Shown piece after piece: positions 39,451 to 47,161 of a stretch of 64,000 nucleotides of DNA. This stretch comes from Clostridioides difficile (lineage in GTDB: Bacteria; Bacillota; Clostridia; Peptostreptococcales; Peptostreptococcaceae), in the NCBI GenBank assembly GCA_024919175.1, contig CP103804.1:1-64000 (forward strand), written 5' to 3'. Both the position numbers and the translations under genes were made by a program. The first letter of the stretch is position 1. The number at the start of each line of letters is the position of its first letter. The notes beneath the pieces were generated by a model that searched no databases, was not told the DNA's origin, and saw only the letters and a program-made list of their open reading frames with translations.

Positions 39451-39515
39451 TATAATATAGCTACATAAATTTGATTTACCTTTTGATTAGAGCCAATCGT
39501 AATGGCTCTTTTCTT
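39451..39515 (+). ncRNA. Candidate antisense RNA over the Rad50-like leader
   Basis: The plus-strand extended -10 TGCTATAAT (hexamer 39451-39456) is followed by a 7-bp hairpin (AGAGCCA at 39489-39495, TGGCTCT at 39503-39509) and TTTCTT. The transcript of about 55 nt would be antisense to the leader just upstream of the ATPase start at 39432. It fits the pattern of the other three candidates. Confidence 0.45.
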
Positions 39516-39684
39516 ATGCTTCATTTTCTATTTCTAAAAAATCTAGTATATTTTGACTAGCTTGTTTAACACCTTCCCACCATCTTAAACTTTCTTTATC
39601 GTAATTTTCTTTTGTTTTTAATTCCTTTATACTCTCATTTGCTCCTTTTATTTGACCTTTTGCAATAGATATAGCTGTTTCCAT
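39514..39684 (-). CDS. Small helical protein (56 aa), unknown
   Basis: ATG 39684 follows AGGGGGTGTATTTA. The product METAISIAKGQIKGANESIK and RWWEGVKQASQNILDFLEIE is a single amphipathic helix pair. It precedes the Rad50-like gene by 80 bases. No family recognised. Confidence 0.65.
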   Translation of the reverse strand: METAISIAKGQIKGANESIKELKTKENYDKESLRWWEGVKQASQNILDFLEIENEA

Positions 39685-39696
39685 TAAATACACCCC

Positions 39697-39909
39697 CTAA
39701 CCTAATCTTTGAAGAATATAATCATCATATCTAAGGTCTTCTGGTATCAATGCTTGATACTCCATACAACCTCTTTCTTTATCAAAGTAAGCTAAATTTA
39801 GTTCCTCCTCGGTTGCTACTACTACAATACAATCAATTTCAAAACCAAATCTTTCGCAACTTATTCTTATCGCATTTCCCACTTTGAACTTCTCTAAATT
39901 AAATACCAT
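39697..39909 (-). CDS. Early-region protein (70 aa), unknown
   Basis: The start at ATG 39909 (or TTG 39915) follows GGAGG. The protein has strands with FGFEIDCIVVVATEEELNLA and ends YDDYILQRLG. It is directly downstream of the 65-residue gene, probably cotranscribed. Not recognised. Confidence 0.55.
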   Translation of the reverse strand: MVFNLEKFKVGNAIRISCERFGFEIDCIVVVATEEELNLAYFDKERGCMEYQALIPEDLRYDDYILQRLG

Positions 39910-39915
39910 ACACAA

Positions 39916-40113
39916 TTAGACCTCCTTATTTATTTTTAATTTACTTGGTAAATATGTGTTAACCAACTCTATATCTCTTGTTACTGCACTTCTTTTTACT
40001 TTCTTATCTTTATTAAACTTCTTGTTACTTTTCTGCTCATCGTAGTATGTAATTTTATACAACTCTTTGTACTGTTCTACTTTATAAACTTTGTTTTTAT
40101 AGATTGTTTTCAT
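39916..40113 (-). CDS. Small basic protein (65 aa), unknown
   Basis: The protein is very lysine-rich (MKTIYKNKVYKVEQYKELYK, KSNKKFNKDKKVKRSA) and begins with strand-like segments. The GAGGGAGAACTAGC site precedes ATG 40113. Likely nucleic acid binding by charge only; not recognised. Confidence 0.55.
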   Translation of the reverse strand: MKTIYKNKVYKVEQYKELYKITYYDEQKSNKKFNKDKKVKRSAVTRDIELVNTYLPSKLKINKEV

Positions 40114-40175
40114 GCTAGTTCTCCCTCGTTGTATTTTCTAAGACCCTCAAAACTTTTGTTTTCTTATTATATTGC

Positions 40176-40574
40176 TTACAAAACTGTACATAAGCTATTA
40201 GTACTCTTACATTCAACTAAATCACCCCCCTTTCTGTTTCTAGCTTCCTCTATCACTTCTTTTAAATCTTGATTTTTATACTTCTCTATAAAGTCATCTA
40301 AGTCATAAGAAGAAATCTTAATCTTTTTTTTATTCTTTATAATAGGAATCAAGTTCAAATCAATTAAGTCTTTCAATGTCTCAGTCCCTACACTTAATCG
40401 TTCTCTTGATACTCTTGCAGAAAGCAGTTCGTTTGGATACCCTCTTTGCATCAATAGAACTATTTTTTCTTTGCTGATTTCTTTCTCTATTTCTTTTTTT
40501 GCATTTTTTACTTCTTGTAGTATTATTGTTTTAATACTTTCATTAAAAAGTTCTCCAATATTTAAATTTTCCAT
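40176..40574 (-). CDS. HTH-like protein of the early region (132 aa)
   Basis: The protein begins with a long charged helix (LQEVKNAKKEIEKEISKEKI). It then has SARVSRERLSVGTETLKDLI and IISSYDLDDFIEKYK-like segments that resemble an excisionase-type winged HTH, where a recognition helix precedes a beta wing. It lies just below the immunity region. The excisionase idea is weak and a direct role is unproven. Confidence 0.5.
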   Translation of the reverse strand: MENLNIGELFNESIKTIILQEVKNAKKEIEKEISKEKIVLLMQRGYPNELLSARVSRERLSVGTETLKDLIDLNLIPIIKNKKKIKISSYDLDDFIEKYKNQDLKEVIEEARNRKGGDLVECKSTNSLCTVL

Positions 40575-40615
40575 ATTAAATCACCACCATTTCAAGAATA
40601 TTCTGTATTTAATTT

Positions 40616-41254
40616 TCAAAGTTCAAAATAACTCAATTGCTTATATGGTCTTTCTGATTTTATTACTCTTATACAATCATCTATAATTTGTATTAAATTG
40701 TTAGATGTATCAAAATCTATATCTTCCCACTTCTCAACTCCAAGAATTAGGAATAGCCTTGCTTTCACTTGGTTGTATTCTTTATTTGCTTTGTCTATAT
40801 CTAGTCTATTCTTTATGTATTTGGAGTACTGTTGTTTCTTAGAACAAGTTATCTTACATAACTTTTTATACTCTTTTATTGTTCCTTTTAAATCTCCTAT
40901 AGTTCCCGTAAGTTCTGTTATTACATTTTGTTGTAACTGATATTGACCTGTTTCTCTTATACTTGGAAGCACTTCATCAAATACCCAACTCTCGAATTTT
41001 TCTGCATTTGGTAGATTTGAACCTACTATTAATCTATAAACATCTCCTTCAGTTATTAGAGCGATTTTAATTCCATTAATTTTAAACCCCTCGTGTTTCA
41101 CTACCCCTTTACAATGTCTTAAAATTGCATCATTGGTGTTTTTATATCCTAAAGACTTTGCAATATCTTTTCCGACAAAATAAGGCTTATTATCAATCTC
41201 TGCCATTCTTATTTGTCCAAACTCCATCTTTTCAAATATTTGTAAGTTATTCAT
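40616..41254 (-). CDS. BRO-N antirepressor (early region)
   Basis: A 212-residue protein with a BRO-N domain (GKDIAKSLGYKNTNDAILRH, LITEGDVYRLIVGSNLPNA, FDEVLPSIRETGQYQ) and a helical C-terminus of unrelated sequence. It is the first gene after the Cro-like gene and has an operator-like TCACTTTAAGTGA (41275-41287) just upstream of its start. It is the third type of antirepressor in the prophage, and the fourth antirepressor overall. Confidence 0.8.
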   Translation of the reverse strand: MNNLQIFEKMEFGQIRMAEIDNKPYFVGKDIAKSLGYKNTNDAILRHCKGVVKHEGFKINGIKIALITEGDVYRLIVGSNLPNAEKFESWVFDEVLPSIRETGQYQLQQNVITELTGTIGDLKGTIKEYKKLCKITCSKKQQYSKYIKNRLDIDKANKEYNQVKARLFLILGVEKWEDIDFDTSNNLIQIIDDCIRVIKSERPYKQLSYFEL

Positions 41255-41274
41255 GTTTGTTTACCTCCTTTTTA

Positions 41275-41608
41275 TCACTTTAAGTGATATTATTCTCTAA
41301 AAAAAATGTTCATGTCTTCGTTTGGAAATGTATTTTTAAATTTCTCCAAAAACCCTCTTCCTGGCTTTTTAAAGCTTCCTTCTATCTTTGAATAATAAGA
41401 CTTAGATATACCTATTCTTTCAGCTAATTGTTTTTGAGTTAATCCCAAATTTTTTCTAAGTTTTGATAACTCTTTCATATTACACCTCGCCTTCACTATT
41501 TGTGATAATTAAATAATATCACTTTAAGTGAATATAGTCAAGGTTTTTTATCTCTTTTAGTGAAGTTTATTAAAAAGCATTTATTTGTATCACTAATAGT
41601 GATACAAT
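41275..41608. promoter_or_regulatory. Immunity operators and divergent promoters (CI/Cro)
   Basis: Five copies of the palindrome TCACTNNNNGTGA-type occur at 41275, 41493, 41519, 41551 (one arm degenerate) and 41590. The Cro-side promoter on the minus strand is TTGACT (41536-41541), 17-bp spacer, TATTAT (41513-41518), with an operator in the spacer. The repressor-side TACAAT (41603-41608, plus) overlaps the fifth operator. This is the primary lysogeny switch. Confidence 0.8.
41290..41478 (-). CDS. Cro-like HTH repressor (62 aa)
   Basis: ATG 41478 has AGGTGTAAT before it; the earlier start at 41496 overlaps the operator. The protein MKELSKLRKNLGLTQKQLAE, RIGISKSYYSKIEGSFKKPG is a classical HTH_3 domain. 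Its promoter contains an operator inside the spacer. It likely governs the lytic direction opposite the CI-like gene at 41639. Confidence 0.85.
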   Translation of the reverse strand: MKELSKLRKNLGLTQKQLAERIGISKSYYSKIEGSFKKPGRGFLEKFKNTFPNEDMNIFFRE

Positions 41609-41638
41609 CGTAATATAAATATGACAAGGAGTGATATT

Positions 41639-41971
41639 ATGTTTTCTAATAGATTAAGAGAATTAAGGAAACAAAAAGGTCTAACTCAGACAGAATTAGC
41701 AAAATTATTGAATTGTTCTTTAAGTAAAATAGCAATGTTAGAAACAGATAAGAGAGACCCAGTTAAGGAAGATTTGCTAAGATTTTCAGAAATTTTTAAT
41801 GTATCTATAGATTATCTTTTAGGAAAGAATAATTCAGACTTAAACCCCCAAATAAATAAAGAAATGGAACAAGCTTTGCACAAACTATATTCTTTAGATG
41901 AAGAAAATAGAAAAGCAATAGAAAAAATTATTGATAATGCATACTATAAAATAATAAATGAAGAAAAATAA
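41639..41971 (+). CDS. CI-like repressor without peptidase domain (110 aa)
   Basis: ATG 41639 follows AAGGAGTGATATT. Residues 1-62 are an HTH_3 domain (RLRELRKQKGLTQTELAKLL, NCSLSKIAMLETDKRDP). Residues 63-110 form a short helical tail. There is no S24/LexA-like peptidase domain (no Ser-Lys dyad segment), so RecA-stimulated self-cleavage is not expected. It is divergent from the Cro-like gene and converges with a LexA-boxed small ORF. Confidence 0.85.
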   Translation: MFSNRLRELRKQKGLTQTELAKLLNCSLSKIAMLETDKRDPVKEDLLRFSEIFNVSIDYLLGKNNSDLNPQINKEMEQALHKLYSLDEENRKAIEKIIDNAYYKIINEEK

Positions 41972-41979
41972 AAGAGCTT

Positions 41980-42111
41980 TTATACTCTTTTATTTTTTTT
42001 GTTTATTTCTTCTTCTATTAATTTTATTATGTATTCATACTTTTTGGGTTCTGCTTTAAGAATCTTTTCTAATTTAGATTTATTCTTTTCAAAATAGTCA
42101 CCTTTATTCAA
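41980..42111 (-). CDS. Small charged helical protein (43 aa) under a LexA-like box
   Basis: The start at TTG 42111 is spaced correctly from AGGGG; ATG 42120 is too close to that site. The product (MNKGDYFEKNKSKLEKILKA, EPKKYEYIIKLIEEEINKKN) is a single charged helical protein. It is convergent with the CI-like gene, nine bases from its stop. Its promoter is flanked by a LexA-type palindrome, so DNA damage could induce it. An antirepressor role would fit but no homology supports it. Confidence 0.6.
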   Translation of the reverse strand: MNKGDYFEKNKSKLEKILKAEPKKYEYIIKLIEEEINKKNKRV

Positions 42112-42139
42112 ATATACCATCCCCTATATTATGTATTTG

Positions 42140-42180
42140 TTTATAAAGCCTGTGCACTTTTCAACCAAGAACTTATGTTC
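42140..42180 (-). promoter_or_regulatory. Promoter with LexA-type box
   Basis: On the minus strand TTGGTT (42163-42168), a 17-bp spacer and TATAAA (42140-42145) form the promoter. GAAC-TTAT-GTTC (42169-42180) is a perfect palindrome of the Gram-positive LexA type (GAACN4GTTC) abutting the -35. It is the only such box I found in the immunity region. Confidence 0.6.
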
Positions 42181-42240
42181 GTTATTTTAATTATAACCAT
42201 CCCCTCATCTTTGAAAATAACTTTCTTATACTTCCATAAA

Positions 42241-42291
42241 CTTAGTTACAAAGTTTGTTAAAATCTATAATTTTTCTCTATCTAGATAGAG
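42241..42291 (+). promoter_or_regulatory. Promoter and palindromic operator of the second HTH gene
   Basis: TATAAT near 42265 has a weak TTAGTT 18 bp upstream. The perfect 16-bp palindrome CTCTATCTAGATAGAG (42276-42291) follows at once, a likely autoregulatory operator for the gene at 42414. The rest of the 42112-42413 gap holds no gene that I can see. Confidence 0.5.
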
Positions 42292-42413
42292 TTATTTCTT
42301 ACTTACATTTTAGCACAAATTTCCATCAAAAAACGTGCTATTCAAGCACATTTATTACAAAAAACTACACAAACTATTAATTATAAAAATAATTAAAAGT
42401 GAGGTTAAATTAA

Positions 42414-42641
42414 ATGTTAAGAAAATTAAGAAAACACAAAGGAATGACACAATTAGAGTTAGCAGAAAAATTAGGTTGGAATAGGAGTCAAATTTCAAGG
42501 CTAGAAAATGGTAAATATAAAGATATAACAATATCTACAATAGTAGATTTATCAATTGCTTTAGAAGAAGATTTTCTATATTTATGTGACCTTTATGGTA
42601 AAGAAGAAATGAGCAAAAGAAATAAGAAAAATTTATGTTAA
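42414..42641 (+). CDS. HTH (XRE) regulator, 75 aa
   Basis: ATG 42414 follows AGTGAGGTTAAATTAA. The protein is a single HTH_3 domain (LRKLRKHKGMTQLELAEKLG, NRSQISRLENGKYKDI) with a short basic tail. It has its own palindrome upstream. It is the second repressor-like protein on the plus strand of the immunity region. Its targets are unknown, possibly the CWB2 gene or the integrase. Confidence 0.85.
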   Translation: MLRKLRKHKGMTQLELAEKLGWNRSQISRLENGKYKDITISTIVDLSIALEEDFLYLCDLYGKEEMSKRNKKNLC

Positions 42642-42684
42642 TTAAAAATAAATATAACAAAGTATTCAATTCTCCCATATAAAA

Positions 42685-42709
42685 ATAGACTAGCTAAATG
42701 CTAGTCTAT
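42685..42709. terminator. Bidirectional terminator between HTH and CWB2 genes
   Basis: A perfect 10-bp stem (ATAGACTAGC / GCTAGTCTAT) has a T-run (TATTTTTAT) on the minus side. It ends the convergent HTH and CWB2 transcripts. Confidence 0.75.
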
Positions 42710-42720
42710 CTCTACATTAT

Positions 42721-44277
42721 TTAAAAACTAGGATTACTGTAATTTTCTAATTTTTCTATTTTGCCATATGCATTTAAAATACAAGTATAGAAATTATCTT
42801 TATTTACAAGATAAACAAAATCAGTTCCATCACCTTCTCCAGAATAAGTAAACCAATAGTAATTATGATATGGCATTATCCAATTTTCATTAACATCTTC
42901 CTTATCCAAACTAATTAACTCATTCTTTTTTAAACCCTCAAGTTTTTCCATCTTCTTTAATGCCAAGTCATAATTACTAACTTCTGAACCATCTTTATTA
43001 AAATAACGCCACTTACCATTTATTTTTTTCCAACCATATTGAGCATCTACATTTTTATTTGCATCTATATCTATATACTTAAAATTATTTTCAACTGGCT
43101 CTCCTATTTTTTCATAAATAGCAGGATTTGAATAATTTCCTGTATATTCATTATATCCATATTCTAATAATTGTCCATCACCAAATACAAATAATTCTCT
43201 TATACTTTTCTCCGAATGAAATTCTAACTCTACTCCAGGACCTATTTCTAAATTATGAGTCTTTACTATATCAAAAGGAATATTATTTATATTATCTTCC
43301 CTAACATAAAGCCAATTAAAGTCTTCCCCATCTTGATTAATCCAATTACCAATAATATTTTTCAATTCTTTCGGAATAGGATTTAATATTTCTTGTATTA
43401 TATTTTCAGATATATTTCCTATTGCTGTTATCTTGGTTGCATCCTTTAAAACTTCTTTATTACTACCTAAATTAACTAGCACAATTGGAGTATTTTTAGC
43501 TATTGTAGAACCAACAAGAGCATATGCTAAATCAGTCCCACTAGCTATATAAAATTCTTTTGCGCCATTATAGAACTTATTTACTATCTTCTTATTAGTA
43601 TCATATCTATCTATACCACCTAATCTAGTTGAATTAGTATCATTAACTAATTTCTCGCTCATTGATGAAGTCCCACCTATTGCATAACTTTCTATTCCAG
43701 TAGTGTTAAATGGTACACTTTTCCCATCAGTTAATACTATAGGTGCTTTATCTCTAACAGCTACAGATGCAGCACTCATTGCATCGGGTTCACCTTTGAA
43801 AGCATTAGTTAATATAACTTTACTAACCTTATTAATAGTCCCTATTTCTTTTGCTACATTATAACTAGTCTTAATTCTATCACTACCTTGAAGTCTTTTA
43901 GTTTCTATTCCTTTATCTTTTAGAAAATTTTCTGTTGCTTTATCAATAGAACTTTCTCCACCTATTATGTATACCTTTTTAGCTTTTTCTACTCTTTTAA
44001 GAGTTGCATTAGGTATATTATTTTTCTTAGTTAAAAGAATTGGAGCGTTTGTAGCTCCTGCAAGTCCACTTGCACTTAATCCATCAGCCATTGTACTGTC
44101 TGCATTAATTAATATAGCTGTAGTATAGTTTTGCTTATCTGCAATTATACCAGCAGTTTCATATTTATCTGCGCCTTTAATTGATTCAACTTTATCAAGA
44201 GCATTTGCAGATATAGGGCAACTAGCAATAAACATAGATAAAGATAACCCTATTGTTAATAATTTCTTTGATTTCAC
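42721..44277 (-). CDS. CWB2 cell-wall-binding surface protein
   Basis: A 518-residue secreted protein from GTG 44277 (AGGGGGAGATATT before it). The signal peptide is MKSKKLLTIGLSLSMFIASC with ANA processing near residue 26. Three CWB2 repeats span about 30-300 (ESIKGADKYETAGIIADK, LQGSDRIKTSYNVAKEIG, RLGGIDRYDTNKKIVN), binding the secondary wall polymer PSII in C. difficile. The C-terminal 200 residues are unique, with one choline-binding-like repeat (YGWKKINGKWRYFNKDG). In a prophage this is a likely lysogenic-conversion surface protein. Confidence 0.88.
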   Translation of the reverse strand: MKSKKLLTIGLSLSMFIASCPISANALDKVESIKGADKYETAGIIADKQNYTTAILINADSTMADGLSASGLAGATNAPILLTKKNNIPNATLKRVEKAKKVYIIGGESSIDKATENFLKDKGIETKRLQGSDRIKTSYNVAKEIGTINKVSKVILTNAFKGEPDAMSAASVAVRDKAPIVLTDGKSVPFNTTGIESYAIGGTSSMSEKLVNDTNSTRLGGIDRYDTNKKIVNKFYNGAKEFYIASGTDLAYALVGSTIAKNTPIVLVNLGSNKEVLKDATKITAIGNISENIIQEILNPIPKELKNIIGNWINQDGEDFNWLYVREDNINNIPFDIVKTHNLEIGPGVELEFHSEKSIRELFVFGDGQLLEYGYNEYTGNYSNPAIYEKIGEPVENNFKYIDIDANKNVDAQYGWKKINGKWRYFNKDGSEVSNYDLALKKMEKLEGLKKNELISLDKEDVNENWIMPYHNYYWFTYSGEGDGTDFVYLVNKDNFYTCILNAYGKIEKLENYSNPSF

Positions 44278-44505
44278 AATATCTCCCCCTTTTTCATATC
44301 ACTCAATTAAATTGTATAACAAAAATATATTATATGTTGTCGAAAGTACAAACTATTTCTACTCATTTAACGACATTAAGTAACATTTGAATAAATCATT
44401 TTTTTATAATCTTATTCTCTATAATTTTAAAATTGTATCAATTATAATTTATGTTATTATTTTCCATATACCTATTTTTAATAAATATTTTTTTAGAATA
44501 CATTT

Positions 44506-44567
44506 AATTGTTATAATATAGTTAGAGCCAAATACTCTAATTATTTAATTTTGAGAGGAGAATATAT
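44506..44567 (+). promoter_or_regulatory. Integrase promoter and leader
   Basis: The extended -10 TGTTATAAT (hexamer 44512-44517) is followed by a leader with a 6-bp stem (TTAGAG / CTCTAA, 44522-44540) and GAGAGGAG before ATG 44568. The rest of 44278-44505 is AT-rich with no gene seen. Confidence 0.55.
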
Positions 44568-45695
44568 ATGAAAGGTGGAGTAAGAAAACGTGGCGAGAAA
44601 TGGTATTACTACTTTGACTTAGGTACTGTTGATGGCAAAAGAAAAAAAATAGAAAGAGTTGGTGGTAAAACTAAAAAAGAAGCTGAAAAAGCTTTAAGAG
44701 ATGCTCTAAGTGAGTTTGAAAATGAAGGTCAATTATTTTCAGATAATGAAATGAGTTTTTCTGATTTTTTGGACTTTTGGTACAAAGAATACGTTTTATT
44801 AAATTGTAAATATGGCACACAAAAAAACTATGAAAAAATAATAAGAAATCATTTGAAGCCAGGCTTAGGCAAGTACAAACTAAAAAATCTTAACCCTGCT
44901 ATATTACAGAAATTTTTAAATGATAAGTCAAGATTTGGTCTTAGCAAAAATTCTATCAATAATTTTTATGGTGTTTTAAGTGGAGCTTTAAAATCTGCTG
45001 TATACCCATTTAAATTTATAAAAGAAAATCCTATGCAATATGTACATATGCCCAAAATGCAAGAAAATAAAAAAAATGATTTGAAAATTATAAGTTTAAG
45101 AGATTTTAATAGAATCTTGGAAAGATTCCCACAAGGGTCTAGTTTTTATGTACCTCTACAAATAGCATTCCATACTGGAATGCGTGGTGGTGAAGTAACT
45201 GCTTTGCAGTGGGAGGATATAGACCTAGAAAATAAAATTATAAATGTTAGGCACACTTTAATAAGCAGAGGAAAAGAAGGCTTTGAATTAGGTACAACAA
45301 AAACAGAAAGTTCTTATAGAAAAATAAATATTGGAGATACATTAACAAAAGTTTTAAAAGAGCATAAAAGGTTACAAAAAGAGATGAAATTAAAATATGG
45401 TGAATGGTATATAGACTCTAACTTTGTATGTACAAAAGAAATGGGCGAGCATGTAACAACAAATAGTTTAAAATATTTAAGCAGAGTTGTTAATTACGAA
45501 CTTGGTATAGATTTTAATTTTCATAGTTTAAGACATACACATGCTACCCTGCTGTTAGAAAATGGTGCTAATATTAAAGACATACAACATAGATTAGGGC
45601 ATGCTAAAATATCAACAACTATGGATACATATTCACATGTAACTAACAACATGAGAAACCAGACGGTGAATATTTTTGAAAACATTGTAGAGTAA
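44568..45695 (+). CDS. int: Tyrosine recombinase integrase
   Basis: A 375-residue protein. An N-terminal arm-binding domain (KRGEKWYYYFDLGTVDGKRK) and core-binding domain (SFSDFLDFWYKEYVLLNCKY) precede the catalytic domain with the conserved set: Arg in HTGMRGGEVTALQWED, His-x-x-Arg in HSLRHTHAT, His in RLGHAKISTT and Tyr in MDTYSHVT. It performs prophage integration and excision. It marks the right end of the prophage, 80 bases from the host gene end. Confidence 0.95.
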   Translation: MKGGVRKRGEKWYYYFDLGTVDGKRKKIERVGGKTKKEAEKALRDALSEFENEGQLFSDNEMSFSDFLDFWYKEYVLLNCKYGTQKNYEKIIRNHLKPGLGKYKLKNLNPAILQKFLNDKSRFGLSKNSINNFYGVLSGALKSAVYPFKFIKENPMQYVHMPKMQENKKNDLKIISLRDFNRILERFPQGSSFYVPLQIAFHTGMRGGEVTALQWEDIDLENKIINVRHTLISRGKEGFELGTTKTESSYRKINIGDTLTKVLKEHKRLQKEMKLKYGEWYIDSNFVCTKEMGEHVTTNSLKYLSRVVNYELGIDFNFHSLRHTHATLLLENGANIKDIQHRLGHAKISTTMDTYSHVTNNMRNQTVNIFENIVE

Positions 45696-45696
45696 A

Positions 45697-45776
45697 TTTG
45701 CCACCGAAAAATAATTACGGTGGCAAATCGGTGGCAAACCCACCTTTATAACATCATATATACAGCTGAAACCCTG
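45697..45776 (+). other. Integrase terminator and right attachment region
   Basis: TTTGCCACCG (45697-45706) pairs with CGGTGGCAAA (45718-45727), a strong terminator-like hairpin; a further copy of CGGTGGCAAA lies at 45729-45738. Between here and the rlmD stop at 45777 should lie attR. The core cannot be set because the other prophage end is outside the window. Confidence 0.5.
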
Positions 45777-47132
45777 TTATTCTCTAATAAGTTTAACTAC
45801 AGTCTCGCAATGTGGAGTATTAGGGAACATATCCATACACTTAACCAACTTAATCTCATAACCATAACTCTTAAAATCAGCCAAATCAACAACCAAAGAC
45901 TTAGGATTACAAGAAATATAAACAATCTCCTCTGCACCAAATCCACAAATATCTCTAATAGCATCCTTGTGAATCCCTGGTCTAGGAGGGTCAACAATGA
46001 TTAAATCAGGCTTATCCTTTAAATCCTTAACAACCTTAGCAACATCTCCAGCAATAAACTCACAATTAGTAAGTCCATTTAACTTAGCATTCTCATTAGC
46101 CGCAACAACAGCTTCCTCAACTATTTCAATACCATACACCTTCTTAGCTGCACCAGCCATAACTTGTCCTATAGACCCAGTCCCACTATATAAATCAAAT
46201 ACAACCTTATCATTGTAATTTCCAATAAAATCCCTAGCAATACTATAAAGAACCTCTGCTCCTTTAGTATTAGTTTGGAAAAACGAGAATGGAGAAATCT
46301 TAAATTTAAGCCCTAAAATCTCCTCTTGTATATAATCTCTTCCATGTAAAACTCTCAACTCATCACATTGAACAGCATCTGCTAAACCATCATTAATAGT
46401 GTGAAGTACTCCTACCAACTCCGATTTTAAATTAAGTCCTAAAAGCATGTCTTTAAATTCATTCATATTAAAATCTTCCTGAGAAGAAGTAACTATATTA
46501 ACCATAATCTCATTAGTATGAATACCTGTTCTAACTACAAGATGTCTTAAATATCCCTTGTGATTCATTGTTCTATAATAAGGAAGATTTTTTTCATTGA
46601 AAAACTCTACACTAGATACTAATACTTTTGAAAAGTCTTCATCAACTAACATACATTCCTCAACAGTTTGTATATCTATATGCTTTCCTTTTTTATGAAG
46701 TCCTAATGTTAAAGGTCCATTTTTTACTTCATCCCCAAAAGTATACTCCATTTTATTTCTATAGTACTTGTTTTCAGGACTTCCTTCTATTCCTAAAAAT
46801 TGAAATCCAAATAAGTCTTGCTTTAAAAATAAATCCATAACTTGTTTTTCTTTTATTTCTAATTGCTTTTCATATGGCACTGATAGTAATGTACATCCTC
46901 CACATTCTCTAAAGTGCTTACAAGGTATTTCAGTTTCAAGTGGTGAATGTTCAAGCAACTCCATCATCTTAACTTCTGCTTTCTTACTTCTAACTTTTTT
47001 AACAGCAGCTTTTACCTTTTGACCACTTATCCCGCCCTTCATATGGATAACTCTATCTCCAACTTGGCTTAAGGATGTGCCTCCAAACTCCATTTTATCT
47101 ACTTCAAATTCTATAATATCCTTTTTCTTCAC
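45777..47132 (-). CDS. rlmD: 23S rRNA (uracil-5-)-methyltransferase RlmD-like
   Basis: A 451-residue protein with an N-terminal TRAM domain (VGDRVIHMKGGISGQKVKAA) and a Cys cluster CKHFRECGGC for a [4Fe-4S] centre. The SAM site is FDLYSGTGSIGQVMA, the RNA-methylation motif DPPRPG, and the catalytic Cys is in YISCNPKSL. It methylates 23S rRNA U1939 or, in Firmicutes, U747 as well. The prophage is integrated at its 3' end, leaving the coding sequence complete. RlmCD is an alternative name. Confidence 0.88.
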   Translation of the reverse strand: MKKKDIIEFEVDKMEFGGTSLSQVGDRVIHMKGGISGQKVKAAVKKVRSKKAEVKMMELLEHSPLETEIPCKHFRECGGCTLLSVPYEKQLEIKEKQVMDLFLKQDLFGFQFLGIEGSPENKYYRNKMEYTFGDEVKNGPLTLGLHKKGKHIDIQTVEECMLVDEDFSKVLVSSVEFFNEKNLPYYRTMNHKGYLRHLVVRTGIHTNEIMVNIVTSSQEDFNMNEFKDMLLGLNLKSELVGVLHTINDGLADAVQCDELRVLHGRDYIQEEILGLKFKISPFSFFQTNTKGAEVLYSIARDFIGNYNDKVVFDLYSGTGSIGQVMAGAAKKVYGIEIVEEAVVAANENAKLNGLTNCEFIAGDVAKVVKDLKDKPDLIIVDPPRPGIHKDAIRDICGFGAEEIVYISCNPKSLVVDLADFKSYGYEIKLVKCMDMFPNTPHCETVVKLIRE

Positions 47133-47161
47133 AAATTCTCCTCCAATTTACTATAGTATCT

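Noticed and set aside
40176..40574. Excisionase (Xis)
   Set aside because: Only a weak winged-HTH resemblance; distance from the integrase is large, so it is listed as HTH-like only.
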